DNA of 12,714 bases from an uncultured Collinsella sp. (lineage in GTDB: Bacteria > Actinomycetota > Coriobacteriia > Coriobacteriales > Coriobacteriaceae): NCBI GenBank assembly GCA_900757235.1, contig CAAENB010000025.1:1-12714 (forward strand). The letters are read 5' to 3'. Position numbers and translations under genes: made by a program. Positions 1-8,099 of the stretch are shown piece by piece. The notes beneath the pieces are model-generated. The model saw only the letters and a program-made list of their open reading frames with translations. It was not told the DNA's origin and made no database searches. Position 1 is the stretch's first letter, and each line of letters starts with the position of its first letter.

Positions 1-127
1 ATGGGGTCGCGGTCCGGCCCCTTTGCGACGAATGAAGCAATCAGGTCAAAGCAGCTAAAAAAGGCACGTCCCAAAAAGACTGCCCGTGTGGGTTTGGCTA
101 GGTTCGGGCGCTGTCCGTGCCGTGGGG

Positions 128-133
128 TAAAAT
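128..133 (+). promoter_or_regulatory. Candidate -10 box of the dnaE promoter
   Basis: TAAAAT lies 40 bp before the dnaE start and matches the -10 consensus in five of six bases. No good -35 box sits at the usual distance: the nearest candidate is TTCGGG at 103-108, with a long 19-bp spacer. The bases just before it are GGGG, the same context as the TATCAT at 8003-8008. The rest of 1-172 shows no convincing gene. The frame open from position 1 is low-quality and runs into dnaE out of frame. Short stretches ending in stops at 33-35 and 56-58 could be the tail of an upstream gene, but this cannot be decided here. Confidence 0.3.
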
Positions 134-172
134 CGTTCAGTCAGAACACGAACCCGCATCGGAGCTCATCAC

Positions 173-3100
173 ATGGCATTCGTCCATCTGCACAATCACA
201 CTGTTTTCTCCATGCTCGACGGCGCAACCCGTATCCAGGATATGGTCAACCGTGCCGTTGAGCTTGGCATGCCCGCCGTGGCCATTACCGACCACGGCTA
301 TATGTATGGCGTGCCCGACCTAGCGCTGGCCTGTGACGCCGTTAACCACAATACGCCCGAGTATAAAACTTGGAGCCACGACAAGGCCTTCTTGGAAAAG
401 GACCGCCGTGACGAGCTGGTGGAGCCCGATCCCGAGGAAAACCCGCGCGAGCATGCCCAGTATGTGAAGGACATGGCCATGTGGGACGAGAAGGGCAACA
501 TCGACGAGCTCAAGCCGCCTCTGGTCATCAAACCCATCTTTGGCTGCGAGGTCTACTTTACGCCGGACGAGACGCTCGCCCGCGACCATAAGCCCGAGCT
601 TTACCATATGATCCTTTTGGCTAAGGACCAGGAGGGCTACGTCAACCTGATGCAGACGGTCTCCGAGGCCGCCGTGCAGGGCTTTTACTACAAGCCGCGC
701 GTGACGCTCGACAATCTGCGCCGCCACGCCAAGGGCATGATCTGCACGAGCGCCTGCATCGCGGGCATCATCCCCAAGTACATCGACCGCGGTGACATGG
801 AAGGCGCCATCAAGTGGGCCGAGACCTTCCGCGATACCTTTGACCCCGGCGACTTTTACATCGAGATCCAGGAACACGGCATCACCACCGACAACGGCCT
901 GACCGATGAGCAGATGGACCGCACACTCATCGACATCGCCAAACAGGTGGGCGTCAAGGTTATCGCCACCAACGACTTCCACTACCTGCGCCGCGAGGAC
1001 GCGCCCGTGCAGGACGTCATCATGTGCATTGGCATGAACGCCAAGGTCGACGACCCCAACCGCATGCGCATGACCGGCTCGGAGTTTTACATGAAGACCG
1101 AGGAGGAGATGCGGGCGATGTTTCCGTATTGCCCCGAGGCCTGTGACAACACGCTCGAGATTGCCGACAAGTGCTACGTGGAACTGGACTGGGACTCCAT
1201 CATCCTGCCGCGCTTCCCGTTGCTCGATCCCGGCGAGACGCACGAGAGCCAGTTCCGCCGCGAGTGCGAGAAGGGCCTGCGCCAGCACTACGGTGACGAC
1301 TGGGCCACGCGCGAGATCGGCGGCGTCAACATCAAAGAGCGCTTTGAGTACGAATACAAGGTCATCTGCGACAAGGGCTTTGCCGCCTACTTTTTGATCG
1401 TCGCCGAGTACGTGCAATGGGCCAAGGACAACGGTATCGGCGTCGGCCCCGGCCGTGGCTCGGCCGCCGGCGCTATCGTCGCCTACGCCATGAACATCAC
1501 CGCGTTCGATCCGCTTGAGAACGGCCTGATGTTCGAGAGGTTCTTGTCTCCGCAGCGTACCGAGATGCCCGATATCGATATGGACTTCGACGATGAGCGG
1601 CGCCTCGAGGTCGTGGAGCACGTTCGCCAGCTCTACGGCCCCGAGAAGGTCACCCACGTCATCACCTACTCGACCATTAAGGCCAAGCAGGCCATCAACG
1701 ACGCCGCGCGCGTCCTGGACTACCCGGTCTACATGGGCCAGCGTCTGTCCAAGATGGTCTCGAGCGACCCCAAGGTCAAGCTCAAGCAGGTGCTCGAAAA
1801 GCAACCCGGCAAAGAGGACCTGTTTAACCCCGATTTTGCCGAGGCATATAAAAAGGACGACGACGCCCGCCGCATCATCGACACGGCGCTCTCAATCGAG
1901 GGCCTCACCCGTGGCGAGGGCGTGCACGCGTGCGCCGTTCTGATCTGCCGCGACCCCGTCAACGAGCACGTGCCCACCAAGCTCGACACCAAGGGCGGCG
2001 TCGAGATTACCCAGTACGAGGGCCATACCGTTGCCGACATGGGCCTGCTCAAGATGGACTTCTTGGGCCTGCGCACGCTGACTGTTATCTCCAAGGCAAA
2101 GGCAAACATCAAGAAGAACTTCGGCATCGACATCAAAGAGGAAGAGATTCCCTTTGACGACCCCGAGATCTTTAAGCTCATGGGTTCCGGCCACACCGCC
2201 GGCGTCTTTCAGGTCGAGTCCGCCGGCATGACGGCCACGATCAAGAACATGAAGCCCACCGAGTACAAGCACGTCGTGGCATTGATCGCTCTGTACCGCC
2301 CGGGCCCGCTGGGCGCCGGCATGGTCTCGTCCTACATCAACCGTATGAACGGCAAGGAACCGGCGGTTTCCTACGACGACCGCCTGGACGACATCCTGGG
2401 CGAAACCTACGGCACCATGGTCTACCAGGAGCAGGTTATGCTCATCTCCGTCGAGATGTGCGGCTTCTCCAAGGGCGAATCGGACTCGCGTATCCGTAAA
2501 CCCGTGGCTAAGAAAAAGATCAAGCTGCTCACGTCGACGGTGCTGCACTGGGAGGATGGCTCGGACGAGACCACCTACGACCACTGGATGAACGGCGCTA
2601 TCAAGAACAACTACACGCGCGAGGTCGCCCAGAAGATTTGGGACGATGTTCTCGAGTTCGCATCTTACGCCTTTAACAAGTCGCACTCCGCCGGCTACGC
2701 CATCCTGGTTATGCAGACGGCGTGGCTCAAGGCGCACTATCCGCACGAGTACATGGCGGCCGTTCTGACGTCCTACACGGGCAAGACCGACAAGATCGTT
2801 CATTACGTCTCGGCGTGCCGTCACGACGGCATCCCCGTGCTTTCGCCAGATGTCAATGAGTCCGGTACCGAGTTCACGGCTACCAAGGAGGGCGTGCGCT
2901 TTGGTCTGGCCGGCATCCGCGGCGTGGGCACCGGCGTGGCGCAGGCGATTATCGCCGAGCGCGAGGCGGGCGGTCCGTTTAAGACGCTGCACGATTTTGT
3001 CGAGCGCGTGGACTCGAGCCAGGCCAACCGCCGCGTGATCGAATCGCTCATCAAGGCAGGCGCCTTCGACTCCACGGGGTATCCGCGTCGCCAGATGATG

Positions 3101-3976
3101 CACTTTGTGGACAAGAACAACCCCGAGAACATCATCGATGCCGCGGTAAAGCGCCAGAAGGATCGCGCGAGCGGCCAGACGTCGTTCTTCGATATGTTTG
3201 GCGACGTTGAGGGCTCGGGCTTTGAGGTGAGCGTGCCCGATCCGGATGGCCAGGAATGGGACCGCCACCTTAAGTTGAGTCAGGAGAAGGAGGTTCTGGG
3301 CATCTATGTCTCGGACCACCCGCTGCGCCCGTTTGAGTATGCACTAGCCAAGGCGCGTGACTTCTCGTTCTCGCAGATCGACACCGGCTACGAAGTTCAG
3401 AATCCTACGGGCGGCACCATCAACCAGGAAATTCCCGAGGGCAAGGCGCTGTGGTGGGCCGGCATGGTCTCGAGCGTGTCCAAGCGCGTGACCAAAAACG
3501 GTGACCCCATGGGCATCGTGCAGCTCGAGGACATGGAAGGCGAGGCCACCGTCGTCGTGTTCCCCAAGACCTACAAGGAGGCCGAGGGGTACCTGTACGG
3601 CGAGGTCGATCCCGAGACCGGCGCGCAGCTGTCCGATGCCTTTGTGCGCATTAAGGGCAAGCTCGAGCGCTCGGACCGCGGCGACCAGATCATCGCGCAG
3701 GAGATCGTGCCGCTCGAGCTCAACGAGGAGAACAACAAGCCCAAGGTGTTTGAGGTCATGGTGCCCAACAGCCGCTTTAGCCAGGGCAATATGGCGCGCC
3801 TGGCCACGGTGCTCACCGCTAACCCGGGCGGCGACCGCGTGGAGATCTTTATCGAGCAGGTGGACGGGCGCGTGCTGCGTGCCGAGGTACCTGCCAAGGT
3901 CAACGCGCGTTCGATTCCGCTGCTGGCCGAGGCCAAGGCCATTGTGGGTAACCAGGGCCGCGTGACGGTGATCTAA
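173..3976 (+). CDS. dnaE: DNA polymerase III subunit alpha (DnaE-type replicase)
   Basis: This is the catalytic subunit of the replicative polymerase, 1267 residues. The start is ATG 173, with GGAG at 161-164 eight bases upstream and an N-terminus beginning directly with the PHP motif HLHNHT. Domains in order are PHP (about 3-275), palm, thumb and fingers (about 330-880), a helix-hairpin-helix region (about 905-960), an OB fold (about 1090-1170) and a C-terminal domain. Polymerase acidic residues are D467 and D469 in PDIDMDF and D629 in KMDFLG; a GPGRGSAAG loop lies at 425-433. A clamp-binding motif QTSFF is at 1002-1006. All nine PHP metal ligands appear present (H7, H9, D16, H41, E126, H145, C195, D268, H270), suggesting intrinsic 3'-5' proofreading as in mycobacterial DnaE1 (inference). 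Compared with typical DnaE there are about 60 extra residues between H41 and E126, and the usual RRAMGKKK motif reads RKPVAKKK at 775-782. It is followed after 28 bp by the SNF2 gene, probably in one transcript. Confidence 0.97.
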   Translation: MAFVHLHNHTVFSMLDGATRIQDMVNRAVELGMPAVAITDHGYMYGVPDLALACDAVNHNTPEYKTWSHDKAFLEKDRRDELVEPDPEENPREHAQYVKDMAMWDEKGNIDELKPPLVIKPIFGCEVYFTPDETLARDHKPELYHMILLAKDQEGYVNLMQTVSEAAVQGFYYKPRVTLDNLRRHAKGMICTSACIAGIIPKYIDRGDMEGAIKWAETFRDTFDPGDFYIEIQEHGITTDNGLTDEQMDRTLIDIAKQVGVKVIATNDFHYLRREDAPVQDVIMCIGMNAKVDDPNRMRMTGSEFYMKTEEEMRAMFPYCPEACDNTLEIADKCYVELDWDSIILPRFPLLDPGETHESQFRRECEKGLRQHYGDDWATREIGGVNIKERFEYEYKVICDKGFAAYFLIVAEYVQWAKDNGIGVGPGRGSAAGAIVAYAMNITAFDPLENGLMFERFLSPQRTEMPDIDMDFDDERRLEVVEHVRQLYGPEKVTHVITYSTIKAKQAINDAARVLDYPVYMGQRLSKMVSSDPKVKLKQVLEKQPGKEDLFNPDFAEAYKKDDDARRIIDTALSIEGLTRGEGVHACAVLICRDPVNEHVPTKLDTKGGVEITQYEGHTVADMGLLKMDFLGLRTLTVISKAKANIKKNFGIDIKEEEIPFDDPEIFKLMGSGHTAGVFQVESAGMTATIKNMKPTEYKHVVALIALYRPGPLGAGMVSSYINRMNGKEPAVSYDDRLDDILGETYGTMVYQEQVMLISVEMCGFSKGESDSRIRKPVAKKKIKLLTSTVLHWEDGSDETTYDHWMNGAIKNNYTREVAQKIWDDVLEFASYAFNKSHSAGYAILVMQTAWLKAHYPHEYMAAVLTSYTGKTDKIVHYVSACRHDGIPVLSPDVNESGTEFTATKEGVRFGLAGIRGVGTGVAQAIIAEREAGGPFKTLHDFVERVDSSQANRRVIESLIKAGAFDSTGYPRRQMMHFVDKNNPENIIDAAVKRQKDRASGQTSFFDMFGDVEGSGFEVSVPDPDGQEWDRHLKLSQEKEVLGIYVSDHPLRPFEYALAKARDFSFSQIDTGYEVQNPTGGTINQEIPEGKALWWAGMVSSVSKRVTKNGDPMGIVQLEDMEGEATVVVFPKTYKEAEGYLYGEVDPETGAQLSDAFVRIKGKLERSDRGDQIIAQEIVPLELNEENNKPKVFEVMVPNSRFSQGNMARLATVLTANPGGDRVEIFIEQVDGRVLRAEVPAKVNARSIPLLAEAKAIVGNQGRVTVI

Positions 3977-4004
3977 GCTACCCCGGGTGAGATTGGAGGA
4001 AGTG

Positions 4005-7000
4005 ATGGCGCAGGGGACGTTTGTGCAGGCGCTTCGCAAAGAGGCGGCGTTGAGCGGCACCTTTATGAAGGGGCGTTCGCTTATGCTCAACGGCGCCGTG
4101 CTGTCGATCGAGGACAGCGGCTCGCGCTTCTCCAAAAACGTGACGGTCGAGGGCTCGGTGCGCGGTTCGCGTGGCGACCTGTACAAGACGCACGTGGCGC
4201 TCGACATGGACGAGCACGAGGTGATCGACTACGACTGCGATTGCCCCGCCGCCTATCGTTACCCCGGTATGTGCAAGCACGCTATTGCCACGGCTCTGGC
4301 GTATTTGGATGCCAGCGGCGCCGAGCCCGTCGAAGGTTTGCGCACGCCGGTTCGCACGTTTACGGCGCAGTCGAAACAGCCCGCGCGCACCGCACCCAAA
4401 GCGCCGGCCGTCAACCCCAACTTTCCCTTTCCGGCGCCCGTCCCCACGAGCCCGAGCCTTGTGGCGGCGCTCTCCGATCTTTCGGACGCGCGCATGGATG
4501 AGCTGGCGAGCATGCGCCGCAAGCTTGCCGGTGCCGTTGATCCCGACGCCCCCAAAGCGGCATTGGAGCCCTCGTTGGTGCCGTACTACAATCCGCTGTT
4601 CGCTGACCGCTTTAGCTGGGCGCTCGAGTTCCGCATTCGCTGTGGATCGGTCTCCTACGTGGTCAAGGACATCGACGGCATGGCCGATGCCTACGTGCGC
4701 GGCGGCACGTTCTCCTATGGCAAGAAGCTCACGTTTGTCCATTCACCTGAGGCCTTTGACGAAACATCGGCAAAGCTGCTCAACCTTGTTGTGACGACAG
4801 TTGCCTATCTCGATGACATCACAAGCTCGCGTTCGGCGTCGTACGACTTTGCCCGCAGCGGTTTTGTTGCCGAGCGTCAGTTGCCGCTGTCCGAGCATAG
4901 CATCGTATATGTGCTGGACCTGCTGCGCGGCCAGACCATCTCCTTTGAGCCCGCCTGGTCGCGGGGGATGACGACGCATCGCACCTACGACGTGGCGGTT
5001 GAGCTGTCTCCGCAAGGGGAGGACGAGGCATCCGCTAAGCGCCCACCGCTGCTTGCCGCCAAAATCGCGCCGGCGGCTGGTGGTAGCTATGACCTGCGCC
5101 TGCCCGCCGATATGTACTGCTTTGCGTCGGGCGATGCCGCCTACTTGGTTGACACGCGCCGCGCGCGCCGTACCGACGCTGCATTTGCTCAGCATGCCGC
5201 ACCTTTTTTGTCGCGCTTGCTGCCGTGCCGCACGCCCGCCCATATTGCCGCCGAGCAGGTGGGTGAGTTCTGCCGTATGGCGCTGCCCATTTTGCGCGAC
5301 TACACCGACCTCACCGCGCCCGCCGCGCTCGATACCGTGGCACCCGAGCCGAGCTTTGCTATGGCGATCGGTGTCGACGATGGGCTCGTGACCTGCAAAA
5401 TTACGGTTACCTACGGCGATTGGTCGGCGGATCTCTTTAGCCTGGGCGCTCCGGGCAGCCCCTTCGAAGAGCAGCGCCCCGGTGTGCCGCCCCGCGACGA
5501 GGTGGCGGAGTTTCGCGTTATGGATACGGCGGCCCTGTACTTCGATTTCTACGAGGGCGGTCTGGCGTTTGAGGAGCGCGATGACGCCCGCTTGTTCTGC
5601 CTGCTGACCGAGGGCCTGTCCGCCCTGTCCGAACTGGGTGAGGTCATGCTCAGCGACCGTCTGCGCCAGATCTCGGTCCGCCCCGCGCCCAAGCTCTCGG
5701 TTCGTGCGACCGCTAAGAGCAATCTGCTCGATGTCGAGCTGGGCGCGAGCGGGCTTTCGGCCGCGGACCTTGCCGTCTATCTCGATTCGTACAAGCGCCA
5801 TCAAACGTTCGCGCGCCTTACGTCCGGCGACATCATTCGCCTGGACGAGGGGGCGCGCGCCGCGTTTGGCCTTGCCGAGGACCTGGGTGTCGATGCCGTC
5901 GACCTGCTCGACGGCGTGTCGCTTCCCGCGTCGAGCACCCTGTTCGTCGACAGCATGCTCGCACGCACGCCGGCGCTCGAGGCCGATCGCGACGCTGCGT
6001 TCCGCCGTACCGTCGAGCGCCTGGACACGCTCGGCAAGATGGACTTTACGGTGCCGGCATCGCTCAAGGCAACGATGCGCGGCTACCAGGTCGACGGATA
6101 CCAGTGGCTCGGCTCGCTCGAACACCTGGGCCTTGGCGGCATCTTGGCCGACGACATGGGCCTGGGCAAAACGCTCCAGATGATTGCGCATATTCTGGCG
6201 TGCGTGGAGGCGGGGGACACCAAGCCCACGCTCGTGGTATGCCCGGCCTCACTCGTGTACAACTGGACTGCCGAGCTGGAGCGCTTTGCCCCGTCGCTCG
6301 ATGTGTGCGCCATTGTGGGCGCCAAGGCTCAACGCCGCGTGCAGATCGCCGGCGTGGCCGAGCATAGCGTGGTCGTGACGTCGTATGACCTTATGCGGCG
6401 CGATATCGACGAGTACGTCGAGCAGGATTTTGCCCGCGTGGTGCTCGATGAGGCACAGTACATTAAAAATCCGCTCACGCAGGTGGCGCGCGCCGCCAAG
6501 CGCCTGCCTGCCGGCGTGCGCTTTGCCCTGACGGGCACGCCCATCGAAAACCGCCTATCCGAGCTCTGGAGCATCTTCGACTTTTTGATGCCGGGCCTGC
6601 TGGGCACGCGTGAATCGTTTGCAAAGCGATTCGAAAGCCCGGTCGAGCATGCCGAGGGCGATAGCGCCGCTCGCCTGCAGGCGCTCGTGTCGCCGTTTGT
6701 GCTGCGTCGCGTTAAGGAAGACGTGGTGGCCGACCTGCCCGAAAAGATCGAAGACACGGTGATGGCACAGCTTACCGGCGAGCAACGCAAGCTCTACCTG
6801 GCCAACCAGGACCGCATCGCCCAGCAGGTGCAGCACCGCGAGGCTGGGGAGTTTAAGAAGGACAAGCTCAAGGTGCTCGCCGAGCTCACCAAGCTGCGCC
6901 AGATCTGCTGCGACCCGCGTCTACACTACGAGGATTACAAGGCGGGGAGCGCCAAGCTCGATACGTGTATGGAGCTCGTGCACGGCGCACTCGACGGCGG

Positions 7001-7469
7001 GCATCGCATCCTGTTGTTCAGCCAGTTTACGGGTATGCTCGATATCATCGGTAAGCGCTTGGCCAAGGAGGACATCGCCTTCCTTAAGCTCACGGGCGCT
7101 TCGTCTAAGGAGAGCCGCGCCAAGATGGTCGCGCAGTTCCAAGCGGGCGAGGTTCCGGTCTTTTTGATTTCGCTCAAGGCGGGCGGCGTGGGCCTTAACC
7201 TGACGGCGGCCGACGTGGTCATCCACTACGACCCGTGGTGGAACGTGGCAGCGCAGGACCAGGCGACCGACCGCGCGCACCGTATTGGCCAGCAACATAC
7301 CGTGACCGTGTACAAGCTCATCGCCAAGGACACGATCGAGGAGCGCATTATGCAGATGCAGGAGTCCAAGCGCGACCTGGTCAACAGCGTGCTCGGCGGC
7401 GACGGCATCTCGTCGGCGCTGTTTACCCGCGAAGATGTTCTGGCGCTGCTGGGCGGCGACGGGCGCTAA
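4005..7469 (+). CDS. SNF2-family DNA-dependent ATPase with N-terminal SWIM zinc finger
   Basis: This is a 1154-residue Swi2/Snf2-type ATPase, a family that translocates on double-stranded DNA and remodels protein-DNA complexes. The SWIM zinc finger is visible as C78-x-C80-x9-C90-x-H92. The region of about 100-680 is a long, poorly recognisable segment matching the position of the SNF2-associated region in bacterial homologues. The ATPase begins near 690: Walker A DDMGLGKT at 716-723 (K722), Walker B DEAQ at 815-818 and motif III TGTP at 843-846. The helicase C half starts near 1000 and includes motif VI QATDRAHRIGQ at 1086-1096, so both RecA lobes look intact. The start chosen is ATG 4005, because GGAGGA at 3995-4000 is correctly spaced; in-frame GTG codons at 3987 and 4002 fit worse. 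Its position behind dnaE suggests replication or repair work, but the substrate is unknown. It is not RapA-like in architecture, and nothing nearby suggests a phage-defence operon. Confidence 0.93.
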   Translation: MAQGTFVQALRKEAALSGTFMKGRSLMLNGAVLSIEDSGSRFSKNVTVEGSVRGSRGDLYKTHVALDMDEHEVIDYDCDCPAAYRYPGMCKHAIATALAYLDASGAEPVEGLRTPVRTFTAQSKQPARTAPKAPAVNPNFPFPAPVPTSPSLVAALSDLSDARMDELASMRRKLAGAVDPDAPKAALEPSLVPYYNPLFADRFSWALEFRIRCGSVSYVVKDIDGMADAYVRGGTFSYGKKLTFVHSPEAFDETSAKLLNLVVTTVAYLDDITSSRSASYDFARSGFVAERQLPLSEHSIVYVLDLLRGQTISFEPAWSRGMTTHRTYDVAVELSPQGEDEASAKRPPLLAAKIAPAAGGSYDLRLPADMYCFASGDAAYLVDTRRARRTDAAFAQHAAPFLSRLLPCRTPAHIAAEQVGEFCRMALPILRDYTDLTAPAALDTVAPEPSFAMAIGVDDGLVTCKITVTYGDWSADLFSLGAPGSPFEEQRPGVPPRDEVAEFRVMDTAALYFDFYEGGLAFEERDDARLFCLLTEGLSALSELGEVMLSDRLRQISVRPAPKLSVRATAKSNLLDVELGASGLSAADLAVYLDSYKRHQTFARLTSGDIIRLDEGARAAFGLAEDLGVDAVDLLDGVSLPASSTLFVDSMLARTPALEADRDAAFRRTVERLDTLGKMDFTVPASLKATMRGYQVDGYQWLGSLEHLGLGGILADDMGLGKTLQMIAHILACVEAGDTKPTLVVCPASLVYNWTAELERFAPSLDVCAIVGAKAQRRVQIAGVAEHSVVVTSYDLMRRDIDEYVEQDFARVVLDEAQYIKNPLTQVARAAKRLPAGVRFALTGTPIENRLSELWSIFDFLMPGLLGTRESFAKRFESPVEHAEGDSAARLQALVSPFVLRRVKEDVVADLPEKIEDTVMAQLTGEQRKLYLANQDRIAQQVQHREAGEFKKDKLKVLAELTKLRQICCDPRLHYEDYKAGSAKLDTCMELVHGALDGGHRILLFSQFTGMLDIIGKRLAKEDIAFLKLTGASSKESRAKMVAQFQAGEVPVFLISLKAGGVGLNLTAADVVIHYDPWWNVAAQDQATDRAHRIGQQHTVTVYKLIAKDTIEERIMQMQESKRDLVNSVLGGDGISSALFTREDVLALLGGDGR

Positions 7470-7619
7470 CCCGCTCGGGTGGGGCCGCCAGGGCGGATGG
7501 CACACGCTGCCCCATCGTCCCCGCCCGTTATGTGTTCATTTGCAATGCCGTGGATGGTTTGTCTGCCTTTGGGCATAAGAACCATCAAGAACATTGGCAC
7601 GTCAGCAAAGGAGAACATC

Positions 7620-7982
7620 ATGGCGAAATTCTTTAAGGACCCCGACGGTAAGCTCATTGCCGCCCTTGGCAACGACGTTGCAACCCCTGCCGGTTGCACG
7701 GAACTGACCGCAAACACTGAGGACGCGGCGCACGAGAAGCACGTGCCTGTTGTCGAGACCGAGCGCGACGGTCACGTGATTCGCGCACGCGTTGGCTCGG
7801 TCGAGCACCCCAGCCTGCCCGAGCACTATATTGAGTGGATCGCCCTTGAGGCCGAGGGCCGCTTAGAGGTCCATTACCTTGAGCCCGGCATGAAGCCCGC
7901 GACGTTTTTTGCCGGCGGTTCCAAGACCGGTACCGTCTATGCCTACTGCAACCTGCACGGGCTGTGGTCCGCGACGTTCTAG
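7620..7982 (+). CDS. Superoxide reductase (desulfoferrodoxin family, no centre I)
   Basis: This is a 120-residue cytoplasmic enzyme of the kind that reduces superoxide to hydrogen peroxide at a non-haem iron without making oxygen, as in anaerobes. The iron site (centre II) is complete by motif: E39-K40-H41 followed by VPV, H63, H69 (in HYIEWI), C110 and H113 (in CNLHGLW). The roughly 35-residue N-terminal segment occupies the place of the desulforedoxin domain but has only one cysteine (C26) where that domain uses four, so centre I cannot form. This resembles class III enzymes such as that of Treponema (established comparison, not aligned here). ATG 7620 is preceded by AAAGGAG at 7607-7613, six bases away; an in-frame ATG at 7479 has no such site and encodes unrelated sequence. 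The 150-bp gap from the SNF2 gene holds no promoter I trust. An intrinsic terminator follows. The electron donor, probably a rubredoxin, is not encoded here. Confidence 0.92.
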   Translation: MAKFFKDPDGKLIAALGNDVATPAGCTELTANTEDAAHEKHVPVVETERDGHVIRARVGSVEHPSLPEHYIEWIALEAEGRLEVHYLEPGMKPATFFAGGSKTGTVYAYCNLHGLWSATF

Positions 7983-8002
7983 GAGCGCGCCCCCGCTCGG
8001 GG

Positions 8003-8008
8003 TATCAT
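8003..8008 (+). promoter_or_regulatory. Possible -10 box upstream of the NadE-like gene
   Basis: TATCAT preceded by GGGG resembles the -10 context in front of dnaE. No recognisable -35 box lies 16-18 bp upstream. If used, transcription would begin about 20 bp before the terminator hairpin at 8029-8060, so the hairpin would sit in the leader of the NadE-like gene. No better promoter is visible between the terminator and the start at 8100. Confidence 0.22.
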
Positions 8009-8028
8009 AGCTAGCATATGCACATGCG

Positions 8029-8060
8029 AGCGCCGACTGCATCATGCGGCCGGCGCTTTT
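8029..8060 (+). terminator. Intrinsic terminator after the superoxide reductase gene
   Basis: AGCGCCG at 8029-8035 pairs perfectly with CGGCGCT at 8051-8057. After one A-C mismatch a short inner stem (including GC/GC around an ATCAT loop) extends it, and the 3' arm runs into TTTT at 8057-8060. It lies 46 bp after the superoxide reductase stop codon and 39 bp before the next start. Its role is therefore either to end the upstream transcript or, if the TATCAT at 8003 is a promoter, to attenuate the downstream gene. Confidence 0.75.
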
Positions 8061-8099
8061 ACTACGATTTCGATGGTTTACGACGGAAAGGGCTGAGCC

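Noticed and set aside
143..153. Possible LexA box before dnaE (GAAC twice)
   Set aside because: The two GAAC copies are in direct, not inverted, orientation, so they do not form the GAAC-N4-GTTC palindrome.
1..261. Open frame from the window edge on the + strand
   Set aside because: It overlaps the start of dnaE in another frame, and its residues are basic and low-quality with no family resemblance.
320..1804. Long open frame on the minus strand, opposite dnaE
   Set aside because: It lies wholly over an unmistakable dnaE frame, its protein is Leu/Val/Asp/Gly-rich with no motif, and GC-biased codons make antisense frames open by chance. The same applies to 1892-3319.
7470..7619. Promoter or terminator between the SNF2 and superoxide reductase genes
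   Set aside because: Short inverted repeats such as CCGC-CAGG-GCGG and GATGG/CCATC lack T runs, and no -35/-10 pair with proper spacing is seen.
7991..8002. CCCC-GCTC-GGGG hairpin just after the superoxide reductase gene
   Set aside because: Four pairs and no T run. The stronger hairpin at 8029-8060 explains termination.
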